From Chitinophaga japonensis (lineage in GTDB: Bacteria > Bacteroidota > Bacteroidia > Chitinophagales > Chitinophagaceae), in assembly GCF_007830125.1 (NCBI RefSeq), contig NZ_VLLG01000006.1, forward strand, positions 248,001-312,000: a DNA stretch of 64,000 nt, given 5' to 3'. The notes under the pieces were generated by a model. That model did not search any database and was not told the DNA's origin. It saw only the letters and a program-made list of their open reading frames with translations. Both the position numbers and the translations under genes were made by a program. Below are positions 42,236 to 50,908 of the stretch, one piece after another (within the stretch, counting starts at the first letter, position 1; each line of letters begins with the position of its first letter).

Positions 42236-43291
42236 ATGCTTTCAGAGATATGGAATACCGCAGATATTATCCGCGAAACGGATAATGCTGTAACGGTAGT
42301 GTTTGATACAGGAGGACAACCATTCATATACAAGCCGGGGCAGTTTATCAGTGTGACCTTATTGATTGAGGGTACGCCTGTTACCCGGTCCTATTCTTTA
42401 AGCTCGGTACCGGGTGAGGATAAAAACCCCTCCATTACTGTTAAAAAAGTGCCTGGTGGTTTGATGAGTTGCTTTATTGTTGATCAGGCATCGAAAATTG
42501 ACCGTTGGCAGGTAGATGGCCCTTATGGGTCTTTTACGCCGGCATCTGGCGTGTACGAAGCTTCGCATATTGTACTGCTGGCTGGAGGGAGCGGGATTAC
42601 CCCGCTGTTCTCAATTGCCCGTTCTGTTACTAGCCGGTCGCAGGATACCACAGTTACCCTTATCTATTCCAGCAGTACATCAGAGGAGATCATTTTCAGG
42701 CGCCGGATTGAAGATTGGGCCATAAGGCATAAAGACAGGGTAAATGTGCATTACGCAATTTCGCAACCAGGGGAGATCACCAGGCCAGAGGGGGATTCGC
42801 TCTTCAAAGGCCGGATCAACAAGCTGGCGGCCAGAAAGCTGATAAAGATGGCTGTAGGTGATTCCCTTGATACTACGCATTATTTTATCTGTGGCCCGGC
42901 CGCATTAATGCATATGTATAAGGAGATGCTGGAAGCTCAGCAGGTGCCGGCAGACAATATTTATATGGAATGGTTTGCCCCTGAAAGTGAGCGTAATGAT
43001 GTAGCCCTTCCAACGGATACACAGGAGGTGCTGCTTCATTTTTATGAACAATCCAATTTGCTGGAAGTGCAGCCCGGGAAATCTATTTTGACGGCTGCGC
43101 TGGAAGAAAGGATACCGCTTCCGTATTCCTGCAAAGCCGGTACCTGTGGTAGGTGCGCTGCCAGGATAACATCCGGCAAGGTAAATATGATCAATAATTA
43201 TGCGCTCAGAAAAGCTGATCTGGAGGCAGGGCTGGTCCTGCTTTGCCAGAGCTATCCGGTGACTAGTGATGTAACTGTGGAAATTGATTGA
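42236..43291 (+). CDS. Ferredoxin-NAD(P)H reductase with C-terminal 2Fe-2S domain (PaaE-like)
   Basis: The 351-residue protein has an FAD-binding barrel (GTPVTRSYSLSSVPGED), an NAD(P)-binding domain (VLLAGGSGITPLFSIAR, then YFICGPAALMHMY) and a C-terminal plant-type 2Fe-2S ferredoxin (PYSCKAGTCGRCAARI with a fourth Cys in LLCQSYP). This is the order of the PaaE/Hmp-type electron-transfer proteins that feed oxygenases. No oxygenase is next to it; in this operon after copA it may supply electrons for metal or oxidative stress handling (inference). Confidence 0.88.
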   Translation: MLSEIWNTADIIRETDNAVTVVFDTGGQPFIYKPGQFISVTLLIEGTPVTRSYSLSSVPGEDKNPSITVKKVPGGLMSCFIVDQASKIDRWQVDGPYGSFTPASGVYEASHIVLLAGGSGITPLFSIARSVTSRSQDTTVTLIYSSSTSEEIIFRRRIEDWAIRHKDRVNVHYAISQPGEITRPEGDSLFKGRINKLAARKLIKMAVGDSLDTTHYFICGPAALMHMYKEMLEAQQVPADNIYMEWFAPESERNDVALPTDTQEVLLHFYEQSNLLEVQPGKSILTAALEERIPLPYSCKAGTCGRCAARITSGKVNMINNYALRKADLEAGLVLLCQSYPVTSDVTVEID

Positions 43292-43301
43292 ACAGATATT
43301 A

Positions 43302-43331
43302 AACGGCGGTGACTACCAGGACACCGCCGTT
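43302..43331. terminator. Bidirectional terminator between reductase and lanthipeptide-like gene
   Basis: AACGGCGGTG (43302-43311) and CACCGCCGTT (43322-43331) form a perfect 10-bp stem between two convergent genes. No strong T-run follows. Confidence 0.65.
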
Positions 43332-43353
43332 ATGTTGAACAAAAGATCCGTAA

Positions 43354-43545
43354 TTATTCAACCACGCAAACAGTTGGCCCCGTGCAACCCGGGAGGTTAG
43401 AACAGCCTGTAAAATTGGTCTCGCAAATCCTGATGGAACAGGTATGGGTTACCTCCCCACCGATAAGCTGGCTTGCCTCCTTATTTGTGAGGCGTGCAAT
43501 TTTAATTTTGCTCAGGGCGAGTTTCTTTGACGGTTCTTTTTTCAT
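43354..43545 (-). CDS. Class I lanthipeptide-like RiPP precursor (orphan)
   Basis: This 63-residue peptide has the Bacteroidota RiPP leader layout: a basic start with KKLALSKIKIARLTNKEASQLIGG (double-glycine end near residue 30) and a core with six Cys and many Thr/Ser (THTCSIRICETNFTGCSNLPGC and TGPTVC in order). Leader type and core fit class I lanthipeptide precursors. No LanB, LanC, transporter or protease gene is visible within the window. It reads against the surrounding copper genes and shares the upstream gap with operator copy C, which faces the other way. Confidence 0.7.
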   Translation of the reverse strand: MKKEPSKKLALSKIKIARLTNKEASQLIGGEVTHTCSIRICETNFTGCSNLPGCTGPTVCVVE

Positions 43546-43684
43546 AGGGGAAAATTTTTTAAGTTAAAAAATGGATTTAGATGAGAAATAAGGAATTACA
43601 GTATAATAAAAATAAAGAAAGTCCGGCAATAAAACCAGTATTCAAACCGGAATAATCCAGTTAAGATTTACCTGATGATCTGTA

Positions 43685-43747
43685 ATAATTATATAAAAAC
43701 AACAGGTAATTGTATAACACGGTGGTCTTGAATGCGCCGTAATTTTA
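43685..43747 (+). promoter_or_regulatory. Copper-type operator/promoter, copy C (CopZ-like gene)
   Basis: The motif at 43685-43719 has half sites AATTATATAA (43687-43696) and AATTGTATAA (43708-43717), identical to copy A. TAATTTTA (43740-43747) starts 21 bp after the motif end and fits TAnnTTT. The rest of the 245-bp gap 43546-43790 shows no gene. Confidence 0.75.
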
Positions 43748-43790
43748 CACCATCAATCAGACAATAATTAACTTTAAAAGCGAATAAACA

Positions 43791-44003
43791 ATGAAAACAG
43801 TACAGTTTAAAACAAACATTAAGTGTTCAGGTTGTATTGCTACCGTTACACCGGTATTGAATGAAGTAGCAGGACAGGACAATTGGGAAGTGGACCTGCA
43901 GAGCCCGGATAAGGTATTAACAGTTGCTATAGATAAGGCAGGAAAAGAAGAAATACAGCAGGCTATTGAAAAGGCGGGTTATAAAGCAGAGGCGCTGGCA
44001 TAA
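43791..44003 (+). CDS. CopZ-like HMA copper chaperone
   Basis: This 70-residue cytoplasmic protein is a single HMA domain with NIKCSGCIATVTPVLNE (C-x-x-C at about residues 12-15). Such proteins carry Cu(I) to CopA-type pumps. It has operator copy C, so it is predicted to be in the HMA-AraC regulon. An IS481-family element has inserted just 22 bp after its stop and separated it from the stem-loop at 46573 that was probably its terminator. Confidence 0.85.
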   Translation: MKTVQFKTNIKCSGCIATVTPVLNEVAGQDNWEVDLQSPDKVLTVAIDKAGKEEIQQAIEKAGYKAEALA

Positions 44004-44125
44004 AAAACTGAATTGTAATAGTTCCGATTTGATCTAACAGTCGGGTAAAAATATTAGGCAGCTGGCGGTATGTCGTCCAGCTGTTTTTCTTTTGCTAAAG
44101 ATAAGGTTTCCTCAAAAGTTTGGAA

Positions 44126-44133
44126 TGGCGTCC
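44126..44133. repeat. Target-site duplication, left copy
   Basis: TGGCGTCC flanks the IS256-family element on the left; the same 8 bp occur on the right at 45503-45510. Confidence 0.9.
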
Positions 44134-45502
44134 GAGACTGTAAAATAAACTGTGTCAAAGGTTAAAAAATCAAGACCTTTAATACAGTTTTTTATGGACA
44201 AGAAAGAAAAATTCGACTATGAATCGCTTAAGCGCAAGACCCTTGAGCAATTACGTTCTGGTAAATCCTTGTTTGGCAAAGATGGGGCATTTGCTCCACT
44301 ACTGAAGGATATTCTCGAAGCTGCTTTGGATGGAGAGATAGAAGGGCATCTGGATGAGGAGCAGCGGGCCAGCGGGAACCGGAAGAATGGTAAAACCAGC
44401 AAGCGCCTTAAAACAGCCGATGGCACTATTGATTTGGATACACCTCGTGACCGGACGGCGAGTTTTGAGCCCCAGATCATCAGAAAACGGGAGACTATTC
44501 TGGCCGAGAGCCTGGAGAACAAAATCATCGGCATGTATGGGCACGGTATGAGTTTGCGAGACATTTCCGCCCATATCAAGGACATGTACGATACGGATAT
44601 CTCAGCCGCCACACTGTCTTCCATCACCGATAAGGTCATTCCCCTGGTTAAAGAATGGCAGGCCCGGCCCCTGGAACCGCTGTACTGTATTATATGGCTG
44701 GATGCCATGTTCTACAAAGTCAAAGAGGAAGGTAAAGTCGTTAACCGCTGTGTTTATAACATTCTGGGTATAAATACTGAAGGACGCAAAGAGCTGCTGG
44801 GCATATATATCTCGGAGAGCGAAGGGGCCAACTTCTGGCTAGGTGTACTGGCTAATCTGCAGCAACGGGGAATATCCGATATACTCATTGCCTGCATTGA
44901 TAATCTGAAAGGTTTTGCCGAAGCCATCGCTACTATATTCCCGGCTACAGCAGTGCAGACCTGCGTAGTGCACCAAATCCGTAATTCCATCAGGTATGTA
45001 GCCAGCAAAGATCAAAAGCCCTTTATGGCCGATTTAAAGCCAGTTTACCAGGCAGTGAGCAAAGAGGAGGCCGAGCACCAACTGGAGCAATTGGATGAAA
45101 AGTGGGGTAAGAAATATCCCGTGGTTATCGACTCCTGGCGCCGGAACTGGGATAATCTCAGTACCTACTTTCAATATTCCGAAGCCATCCGTAAGCTGAT
45201 TTATACCACCAATACCATTGAGGGGTTCCACCGGCAGGTACGCAAGGTGACTAAAACCAAAGGGGCCTTTACTTCCGATATGGCTTTGCTGAAGTTGGTT
45301 TACCTGGCTTCCCAAAACATCCAGAAGAAATGGACACAGCCCTTACAGAACTGGAGCTTAACGGTATCCCAGCTATCAATTATATTTGGTGACCGGCTAA
45401 AATTACAGCTATAACAGGGGAGCTAGCGCCGCTCCCCTTACCCCTGGCGTAGGGTTCCAAACAATGAAAATCAGAACCTGACACAGTTTATTTTACACTA
45501 CC
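44134..45502 (+). mobile_element. IS256-family insertion sequence, complete
   Basis: A 1369-bp element with terminal inverted repeats sharing TGTAAAATAAACTGTGTCA (left end GAGAC before it, right end GGTAG on the complementary strand). It carries one transposase gene and is flanked by 8-bp direct repeats TGGCGTCC, the usual length for this family. It sits inside the 3' end of an IS481-family transposase gene. Confidence 0.93.
44194..45414 (+). CDS. IS256-family transposase
   Basis: From the ATG at 44194 the product has 406 residues (an upstream start at 44152 lies in the inverted repeat region). It shows the mutator-type pattern: early domain KRKTLEQLRSGKSLFGKDGAFAPLLKDILEAALDGE, the catalytic DDE region with YCIIWLDAMFYKVKE (first Asp), LIACIDNLKGFAEAI (second Asp) and YTTNTIEGFHRQVRK (Glu). 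It is intact. Confidence 0.95.
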   Translation: MDKKEKFDYESLKRKTLEQLRSGKSLFGKDGAFAPLLKDILEAALDGEIEGHLDEEQRASGNRKNGKTSKRLKTADGTIDLDTPRDRTASFEPQIIRKRETILAESLENKIIGMYGHGMSLRDISAHIKDMYDTDISAATLSSITDKVIPLVKEWQARPLEPLYCIIWLDAMFYKVKEEGKVVNRCVYNILGINTEGRKELLGIYISESEGANFWLGVLANLQQRGISDILIACIDNLKGFAEAIATIFPATAVQTCVVHQIRNSIRYVASKDQKPFMADLKPVYQAVSKEEAEHQLEQLDEKWGKKYPVVIDSWRRNWDNLSTYFQYSEAIRKLIYTTNTIEGFHRQVRKVTKTKGAFTSDMALLKLVYLASQNIQKKWTQPLQNWSLTVSQLSIIFGDRLKLQL

Positions 45503-45510
45503 TGGCGTCC
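45503..45510. repeat. Target-site duplication, right copy
   Basis: TGGCGTCC, identical to 44126-44133, marks the right end of the IS256-family insertion. Confidence 0.9.
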
Positions 45511-46572
45511 TGCCGAAGCAGTATTTGCCCGTGTGCGTACGATTATGATTGTAGTCATAAAGCCAGGCGTCGAGGTCTGTCTGCATCTCCTCCATCGTAC
45601 TGTAGATTTTCTTCCGGAAGGCAATGGCATAGAACTCATCCTGGACAGTCCGGTTAAATCGCTCGCAAATTCCGTTGGTTTGAGGGCTTCTTGCTTTGGT
45701 CTTGCTGTGATCAATGTCCTCCAGCGCCAGATAAAGCTGGTATTCATGGTACTCCCGAGCGCCGCAGTATTCCGTTCCTCGGTCGGTCAAAACCCGCAGC
45801 AGGCGAATACCATATTCTTCGTAGAAGGGTACTATACGGTCATTAAGCATATCGGCTGCTACAAGAGCATTTTTGCGGTCATACAGCTTGGCGAAAGCAA
45901 CCTTGGTATAAGTGTCTATAAAAGTCTGCTGGTAGATCCGGCCGACTCCTTTGATGGTACCCACGTAGTAGGTGTCTTGCGCTCCCAAATAACCTGGATG
46001 ATGCGTTTCGATCTCTCCGTGTGCTGTTTTCTCCTCTTTGGCTCGTTCCAAGGCAATAATCTGGGCTTCGGTCAGTACCAGACCTTCCTTTCCGGCCTTG
46101 GTTTCCAATGCCTTCAGGCGCTTCTTAAAGGTCTCCAGGTCATGCCGTAACCAGACACATCGTACACCTGCTGGTGAAATAAAAACACCCTGTTTGCGAA
46201 GTTCATTGCTTGCCCGGAGCTGGCCATAAGCAGGATTGTCGGTTGCCATTGCGATAACGGCGTTCTCAATTTGAGGCTCAATCCGGTTCTTTAAAAGGGG
46301 CTTCTTTCGGCTGATTTCCTGCAAGGCGGCCTCGCCTCCTTCATCGAACAGTTCTTTGTACCTGTAAAAGCTATCCCGGCTATAACCGAATATTTTGCAT
46401 GCCTGGGATACGTTTCCTAATTCTTCGGCTAATCTGAGTAAGCCTACTTTGTTTTTGATTAACTTAGCTGCTACATTCATGTCTGGCAGTTTTAAAGGGT
46501 TGATTGAAAGTGTGGTTACTTAAAATTAACCCTAACTGTCAGATTAAATCGTAGCTATTTCAACTGAATCAT

Positions 46573-46605
46573 ACGGGCGGCCATAGGCTGCCCGTATTCT
46601 TTTTT
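46573..46605 (+). terminator. Rho-independent terminator right of the nested IS elements
   Basis: ACGGGCGGCC (46573-46582) pairs with GGCTGCCCGT (46586-46595; one G-U pair), followed by a T-rich tail. With the IS elements removed it would sit about 45 bp after the CopZ-like gene, so it was probably its terminator. The rest of the 46552-46838 gap holds no gene. Confidence 0.75.
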
Positions 46606-46749
46606 ATATCATGCCAGCCTCATCATTCGTTCCACCCCATTTCGTAGATAGTGTTCCCCTACCTGCCTTCTTTTTATGATATTGCTATTTATGAATTTTT
46701 TCTAAACATTCTTTCCTTTACAATTGTTTACTTACCAATTACTTGAACC

Positions 46750-46771
46750 CCATCCTTCAGATGGTTTTTTT
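46750..46771 (+). terminator. Short hairpin with T-run
   Basis: CCATC (46750-46754), loop CTTCA, GATGG (46760-46764), then seven T. No gene directly precedes it, so it may be a second stop for read-through before the HYC_CC_PP gene. Confidence 0.45.
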
Positions 46772-46838
46772 GGATAAAAACCATATCTGTTTATTAATGG
46801 TATAATATTTATGACCAGAAGGTTGTGAATGTTTTCTT

Positions 46839-47237
46839 ATGCAACGCGTATGCTCTGTCATATTAGCTTTACTCTACCTCTGTTTTACAAGCGGAGTAAC
46901 CATATATCAGCACTATTGCATGGGAAAACTTGAGAGCGTCAGCATATTTCACGGAGAGGATAGGGAATGCAGCATATGTGGAATGAAGAAACACACAGAT
47001 GCCAGTAAAGGGTGCTGCAAGGATGTTACACTCAGCAGCGGAAAATCTGACGATTATCACATTTCTTCTCATGTCCTCGCCACTTTCAATACCTCCGTTA
47101 TTTTTACCCCGTTGATATTTAACATTACGGTTGTGCAGGTTTCTATACAAAAACCTTCCATAACTACATATATGGCGCATGCGCCCCCTTTACAAAAGCA
47201 ACCATTATTTCTACAATTCAGGAATTTCCGGATTTGA
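46839..47237 (+). CDS. HYC_CC_PP family exported protein (first copy)
   Basis: A 132-residue protein with a signal-like start (MQRVCSVILALLYLCFTSGV) and the family's naming features: HYCMGK near residue 25, a Cys-rich centre (CSICGMKKHTDASKGCCKD) and APPL near the end. It is a Bacteroidota family linked to metal resistance; the Cys and His suggest copper binding in the periplasm. A second copy is at 56480. It begins an operon with a DUF305 lipoprotein and an outer-membrane protein. Confidence 0.8.
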   Translation: MQRVCSVILALLYLCFTSGVTIYQHYCMGKLESVSIFHGEDRECSICGMKKHTDASKGCCKDVTLSSGKSDDYHISSHVLATFNTSVIFTPLIFNITVVQVSIQKPSITTYMAHAPPLQKQPLFLQFRNFRI

Positions 47238-47387
47238 TTTTATATGACAAGGTGTGTTGTCTTACCGGCAATATATCATTGTCATTTTTTTATTGCCGCA
47301 TACAGTCAGCCGGTGTTAGAATATTTTCCTGGCATTCTCCATTCGGATTTATCATTGATTAATTATTCACTATTAAAAAATTTTACC

Positions 47388-48005
47388 ATGAAATCAGTTG
47401 TAAAACTTGTTATTGGGACAAGCTTGTTCCTTTCAGCCATTGCCTGCTCAAAAGATGACAAAACACAGATCGGACATGATGAAGACAGGATGATGATGAT
47501 CATGCATGAAATGGATAAAATGATGGATACGATGAAAATGACAAAGGATATAGACCAAGATTTTTCCATGATGATGATCATGCATCACCAGACGGCTATT
47601 GATATGGCAAAGGAGATGCTTAAAAGTGGTAAGGATACTACATTAAAGCGTATCGCTCAGAACATGATAGACATGCAATCAGCGGAGATCAGACAGCTGC
47701 AGGCATTTATCAACGGGCACATGAAGGTGCCGCATAATATTAATGAGGAACAGGGTATGCAACTGATGATGTCTATGGAAAAAATGGCCCGGCAGGCAGA
47801 TCTGGAATTATTCACGGGAAATATTGACAACGATTTTGCCACTTTAATGATCCCTCATCACCAGAGCGCTATGGATATGGCGGAGATAGAGGTGCACTTT
47901 GGGCATGATGAGGTACCAATGAACCTGGCCGCGAAAATAAAAGTGGATCAGAAAATGGAAATTGAGGAGTTGCAGAAATGGTTACTTGATCATAGAGGCA
48001 GGTAG
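47388..48005 (+). CDS. DUF305 lipoprotein, two repeats
   Basis: From the ATG at 47388 the 205-residue product has a lipoprotein signal (MKSVVKLVIGTSLFLSAIAC) and two DUF305 four-helix repeats: DFSMMMIMHHQTAIDMAKEML and DFATLMIPHHQSAMDMAEIEV. The Met-rich helices and double His are typical of this family, which is frequent in copper and silver resistance regions. The frame extends to 47244 but without a signal. The next gene follows 15 bp later. Confidence 0.87.
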   Translation: MKSVVKLVIGTSLFLSAIACSKDDKTQIGHDEDRMMMIMHEMDKMMDTMKMTKDIDQDFSMMMIMHHQTAIDMAKEMLKSGKDTTLKRIAQNMIDMQSAEIRQLQAFINGHMKVPHNINEEQGMQLMMSMEKMARQADLELFTGNIDNDFATLMIPHHQSAMDMAEIEVHFGHDEVPMNLAAKIKVDQKMEIEELQKWLLDHRGR

Positions 48006-48020
48006 CTCAAAACCGATATT

Positions 48021-49412
48021 ATGTACAAACTATTCATATCGCTGGTAGGGATATTGCTAATATCCTTGCCAGCCTTTTCCCAGCATGAACACCATAGACC
48101 CGGAAAAGACACAACAAAGCCCGGGAAACAGGCAGATAAAGATACTGCTATGCAAAAAATGCATGAGCAGCACGGGATGGATATGCAACCGGAAGCTCCT
48201 ATGAGCCACGCTTTTTCATTGAATTTACCTATGAACCGCAACGGATCCGGTACCGGCTGGTTGCCCGATGCCTCACCAATGTATGGTTATATGATACATG
48301 CAAAGAAATGGATGTATATGGTGCATGGAAATATTTTTATAAGATATAATAAGCAGGATATAGCTGATAAAGGCGTAAGAGGCGATGAAAGCTGGGATGC
48401 TCCAAACTGGGTTATGATGATGGGACAACGCAGGGTTGGGAAAAATGGGTTATTCCATTTCAGTGGCATGTTCTCTTTGGATGCTGCGATTGCCGGTAAG
48501 TCGGGATATCCATTATTATTTCAAACCGGTGAAACCTATAAGGGGCAGCCATTGGTTGACAGACAACACCCTCACGACCTGTTTTCTGAGTTATCTGTTT
48601 CCTATGCGTATGCCTTCTCAAAGAAAGTGGATGTATTTATATATATAGGCTATCCCGGTGAACCCGCTTTAGGATCAGTGGCATTCATGCACCGGCCATC
48701 AGCACTGCCTGACCCGGATGCACCTATCAGTCATCACTGGAACGATGCTACACATATCACATTCGGCGTGGCTACACTTGGTGTACGATACGATAAATTT
48801 AAGCTGGAAGCCTCTTCCTTTACCGGGAGAGAACCGGATGAAGACCGGTATAATTTTGATAAGGTTCGTTTTGATTCACGAAGTGTTCGGCTTTCCTATA
48901 ATCCTTCCACTAACTGGGCATTACAGGTATCGCATGGATTTGTAAAAAGCCCGGAAGTATTGCACCCCGATGAAGATATTTACAGGACAACGGCATCGGC
49001 CGTTACCACCTACCCGCTTGGTAACTCCCGGTTTATCAATGCTACAGCTATATGGGCTTTAAATAAAGTAAAAGAAAAGGATGGAGAAAATGCCGCACTT
49101 GCAGAACTGGCTTATACGACCAGGAAGATTGCCCTTTTCAGCAGATATGAGTGGATACAAAAATCAACGGAGGAGTTAAACCTGGATGAAAGCATATATG
49201 GCAAAGAGGGGCGCTTCCCGGTTAATGCATTAACTATTGGTTTCAATTATAATGTGCTGGAGGTAAAAAAAACTATTCTGGCGGTGGGCGGCCATTTGAT
49301 ATGGTTTCATCCGGATCAAACATTGGCTGATCTGTATGGTAAAAACCCATTAAGCCTGGAGGTTTATCTGAGAATATATCCGGGACTGATGAGGATGAAT
49401 ATGAAAATGTAG
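48021..49412 (+). CDS. Predicted outer-membrane beta-barrel, His/Met-rich N-terminus
   Basis: The 463-residue protein has a signal peptide (MYKLFISLVGILLISLPAFSQ) and then a His/Met-rich exposed part (HEHHRPGKDT, MQKMHEQHGMDMQPEAPMSH) before a long region of alternating strands typical of an outer-membrane barrel, ending with a Met-rich tail. I do not know a named family for it. The metal-binding N-terminus and operon with DUF305 suggest a copper role. Confidence 0.7.
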   Translation: MYKLFISLVGILLISLPAFSQHEHHRPGKDTTKPGKQADKDTAMQKMHEQHGMDMQPEAPMSHAFSLNLPMNRNGSGTGWLPDASPMYGYMIHAKKWMYMVHGNIFIRYNKQDIADKGVRGDESWDAPNWVMMMGQRRVGKNGLFHFSGMFSLDAAIAGKSGYPLLFQTGETYKGQPLVDRQHPHDLFSELSVSYAYAFSKKVDVFIYIGYPGEPALGSVAFMHRPSALPDPDAPISHHWNDATHITFGVATLGVRYDKFKLEASSFTGREPDEDRYNFDKVRFDSRSVRLSYNPSTNWALQVSHGFVKSPEVLHPDEDIYRTTASAVTTYPLGNSRFINATAIWALNKVKEKDGENAALAELAYTTRKIALFSRYEWIQKSTEELNLDESIYGKEGRFPVNALTIGFNYNVLEVKKTILAVGGHLIWFHPDQTLADLYGKNPLSLEVYLRIYPGLMRMNMKM

Positions 49413-49452
49413 AGATCATGATTTTCAGATTATGGTATAAAACAGAAGGATT

Positions 49453-50577
49453 ATGAACGCTGATAATTCAACATCGCGAACCATTCCAAAAGATGTGATC
49501 CTTGTTTCAGGCAGCAGCGGCCTGATCGGATCGAGACTTATACGCAGGTTGGCCCCCGCATATCAAATGATTGGACTGGACAGGGCCGGCGATCCCTATC
49601 CGCCTAAAGAAGCAGAATGTATATGTTTTGATATTACATCAGAAAAGAGTATCAGGCAGGCAATGGAAAGGGTTTGTTATGGTTATGGTAATCATATTGC
49701 CTCCGTTATTCACCTGGCAGCATATTATGATTTTTCCGGGAAGCCAAGCCCTTTGTACGAAGAAATAACTGTTAAAGGAACAGAGAAATTTTTAAATGTA
49801 TTAAAGGATTTCGATGTAGCGCAATTCATATTCTCCAGCACCAATCTAATCTACAAACCATCTGCCCCCGGACAGAAGATTGCTGAAGACTGTCCACTGG
49901 CGCCTAACTGGGATTATCCTGAATCTAAGATTGACACGGAAAGGATCATTCATGAGAAAAGAGGTAAAACGAAAGCTACTATTTTACGGCTGGCAGGCGT
50001 TTATGATGATGAGGGACATTCCATTCCTATCTCCCATCAGATACAAAGGATATTTGAAAGGCAGTTTACCAGTCACTTCTATTCAGGTGACACTTCCCAT
50101 GGGAATGTATTTTTGCATATGGAGGATTTGCTGGATGCTATTGAAAAGTCAGTAAATAAAAGGAAGGATCTGCCTGATGATATTGCTATTAATATTGGCG
50201 AACCGGTAACGCCCAGTTATGAGCAGTTGCAAAAAACCATAGGAAAACTCATACACGGAGAGGATTGGGAAACTTATGAAGTCCCTAAGCCGTTGGCGAA
50301 AATTGGCGCCTGGAGCATGGACCTGTTTGGCGACCCATTTATCAAGCCATGGATGATAGACCGGGCCGACGACCACTATGAATTGGATATTAGCCGCGCA
50401 AAGAAACTGCTTGGTTGGACTCCTAACCATTCTCTTATAGATTCATTACCTGAAATCATTGCAAAACTGAAAGCAGACCCGGTTGCCTGGTATAAAAAAA
50501 ACCACCTGGAGTTGCCTTCCCGGCTTGAATCACAGGAACCGGCTGGCCAGGAAAGCGGCTCGACCCATAAGCATTAA
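49453..50577 (+). CDS. NAD-dependent epimerase/dehydratase-like protein (extended SDR)
   Basis: A 374-residue Rossmann protein with the nucleotide-binding VSGSSGLIGSRLIRRL (G-x-x-G-x-x-G) at about residues 17-32 and YPESKIDTER as the Tyr-x-x-x-Lys catalytic pair. It resembles sugar-nucleotide epimerases or reductases. Its location within a metal island, next to HMBD and SDR genes, is unusual; it may belong to a general stress cluster that also includes the GH15 gene. Confidence 0.8.
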   Translation: MNADNSTSRTIPKDVILVSGSSGLIGSRLIRRLAPAYQMIGLDRAGDPYPPKEAECICFDITSEKSIRQAMERVCYGYGNHIASVIHLAAYYDFSGKPSPLYEEITVKGTEKFLNVLKDFDVAQFIFSSTNLIYKPSAPGQKIAEDCPLAPNWDYPESKIDTERIIHEKRGKTKATILRLAGVYDDEGHSIPISHQIQRIFERQFTSHFYSGDTSHGNVFLHMEDLLDAIEKSVNKRKDLPDDIAINIGEPVTPSYEQLQKTIGKLIHGEDWETYEVPKPLAKIGAWSMDLFGDPFIKPWMIDRADDHYELDISRAKKLLGWTPNHSLIDSLPEIIAKLKADPVAWYKKNHLELPSRLESQEPAGQESGSTHKH

Positions 50578-50604
50578 ATTGTTTAAACTAAAAAAAGAAT
50601 AGTC

Positions 50605-50901
50605 ATGGCAAACTCAAAAACATATACCTGTCCAATGCACCCTGAGGTGGTCAGTGACCAGCCGGGGAACTGCCCTAAATGTGGCATGAAGCTCGTACCT
50701 AAGGAAAAGATGAAAAAAAGTAGAATATGGATGTTCATTGCCTGCATTTTACCGCTGTTGGTGATTTTATTGTTGCCTCTTTTTGGCGTGAAAATTAACT
50801 ATAGCTGGATAATTTTTATTGTATTGGCTGCATGTTGTGTTTTACCAATGTTATTTATGAGGCACCGGCACAGCCATCATAATTCAGTTAAACGCAATTA
50901 G
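50605..50901 (+). CDS. Heavy-metal-binding-domain (HMBD) membrane protein
   Basis: This 98-residue protein begins with an HMBD module (YTCPMHPEVVSDQPGNCPKCGMKLVPKE) and continues with two membrane segments and a His-rich tail (RHRHSHH). The YTCPMHP module is widespread in CopA and CusB-like proteins. It likely binds Cu or Ag at the inner membrane surface. Related modules occur in the genes at 51348 and 63679. Confidence 0.85.
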   Translation: MANSKTYTCPMHPEVVSDQPGNCPKCGMKLVPKEKMKKSRIWMFIACILPLLVILLLPLFGVKINYSWIIFIVLAACCVLPMLFMRHRHSHHNSVKRN

Positions 50902-50908
50902 AAAAATC

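Larger units (their letters stand above)
44054..46480 (-). pseudogene. IS481-family transposase, split by an IS256-family insertion
   Basis: The 5' part (46480 down to 45503) encodes an HTH region (EELGNVSQACKIFGYSRDSFYRY) and a DDE integrase core (TDRGTEYCG, then NGICERFNRTVQDE) and runs into the IS256 end after GRTP. The missing 3' end lies left of the IS256 copy: 44133 down to 44054 continues FQTFEETLSLAKEKQ to a TAA. Joining at the 8-bp duplication restores the frame perfectly. As it stands the protein is 330 residues with three foreign residues at the end, probably inactive. Confidence 0.9.
44026..46551. mobile_element. IS481-family element, interrupted by an IS256-family element
   Basis: Imperfect terminal inverted repeats bound the element: read outward, ACTGTTAGATCAAATCG on the left (ends 44026) and ACTGTCAGATTAAATCG on the right (ends 46551), two differences in 17. 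Without the inner IS256-family insert and one target copy it would be about 1.15 kb. No clear target duplication of its own could be recognised. It lies between the CopZ-like gene and the next cargo operon. Confidence 0.75.

Noticed and set aside
44026..46551. The two insertion sequences as a composite transposon carrying metal genes
   Set aside because: They are nested, from different families, and there is no second copy flanking any cargo.
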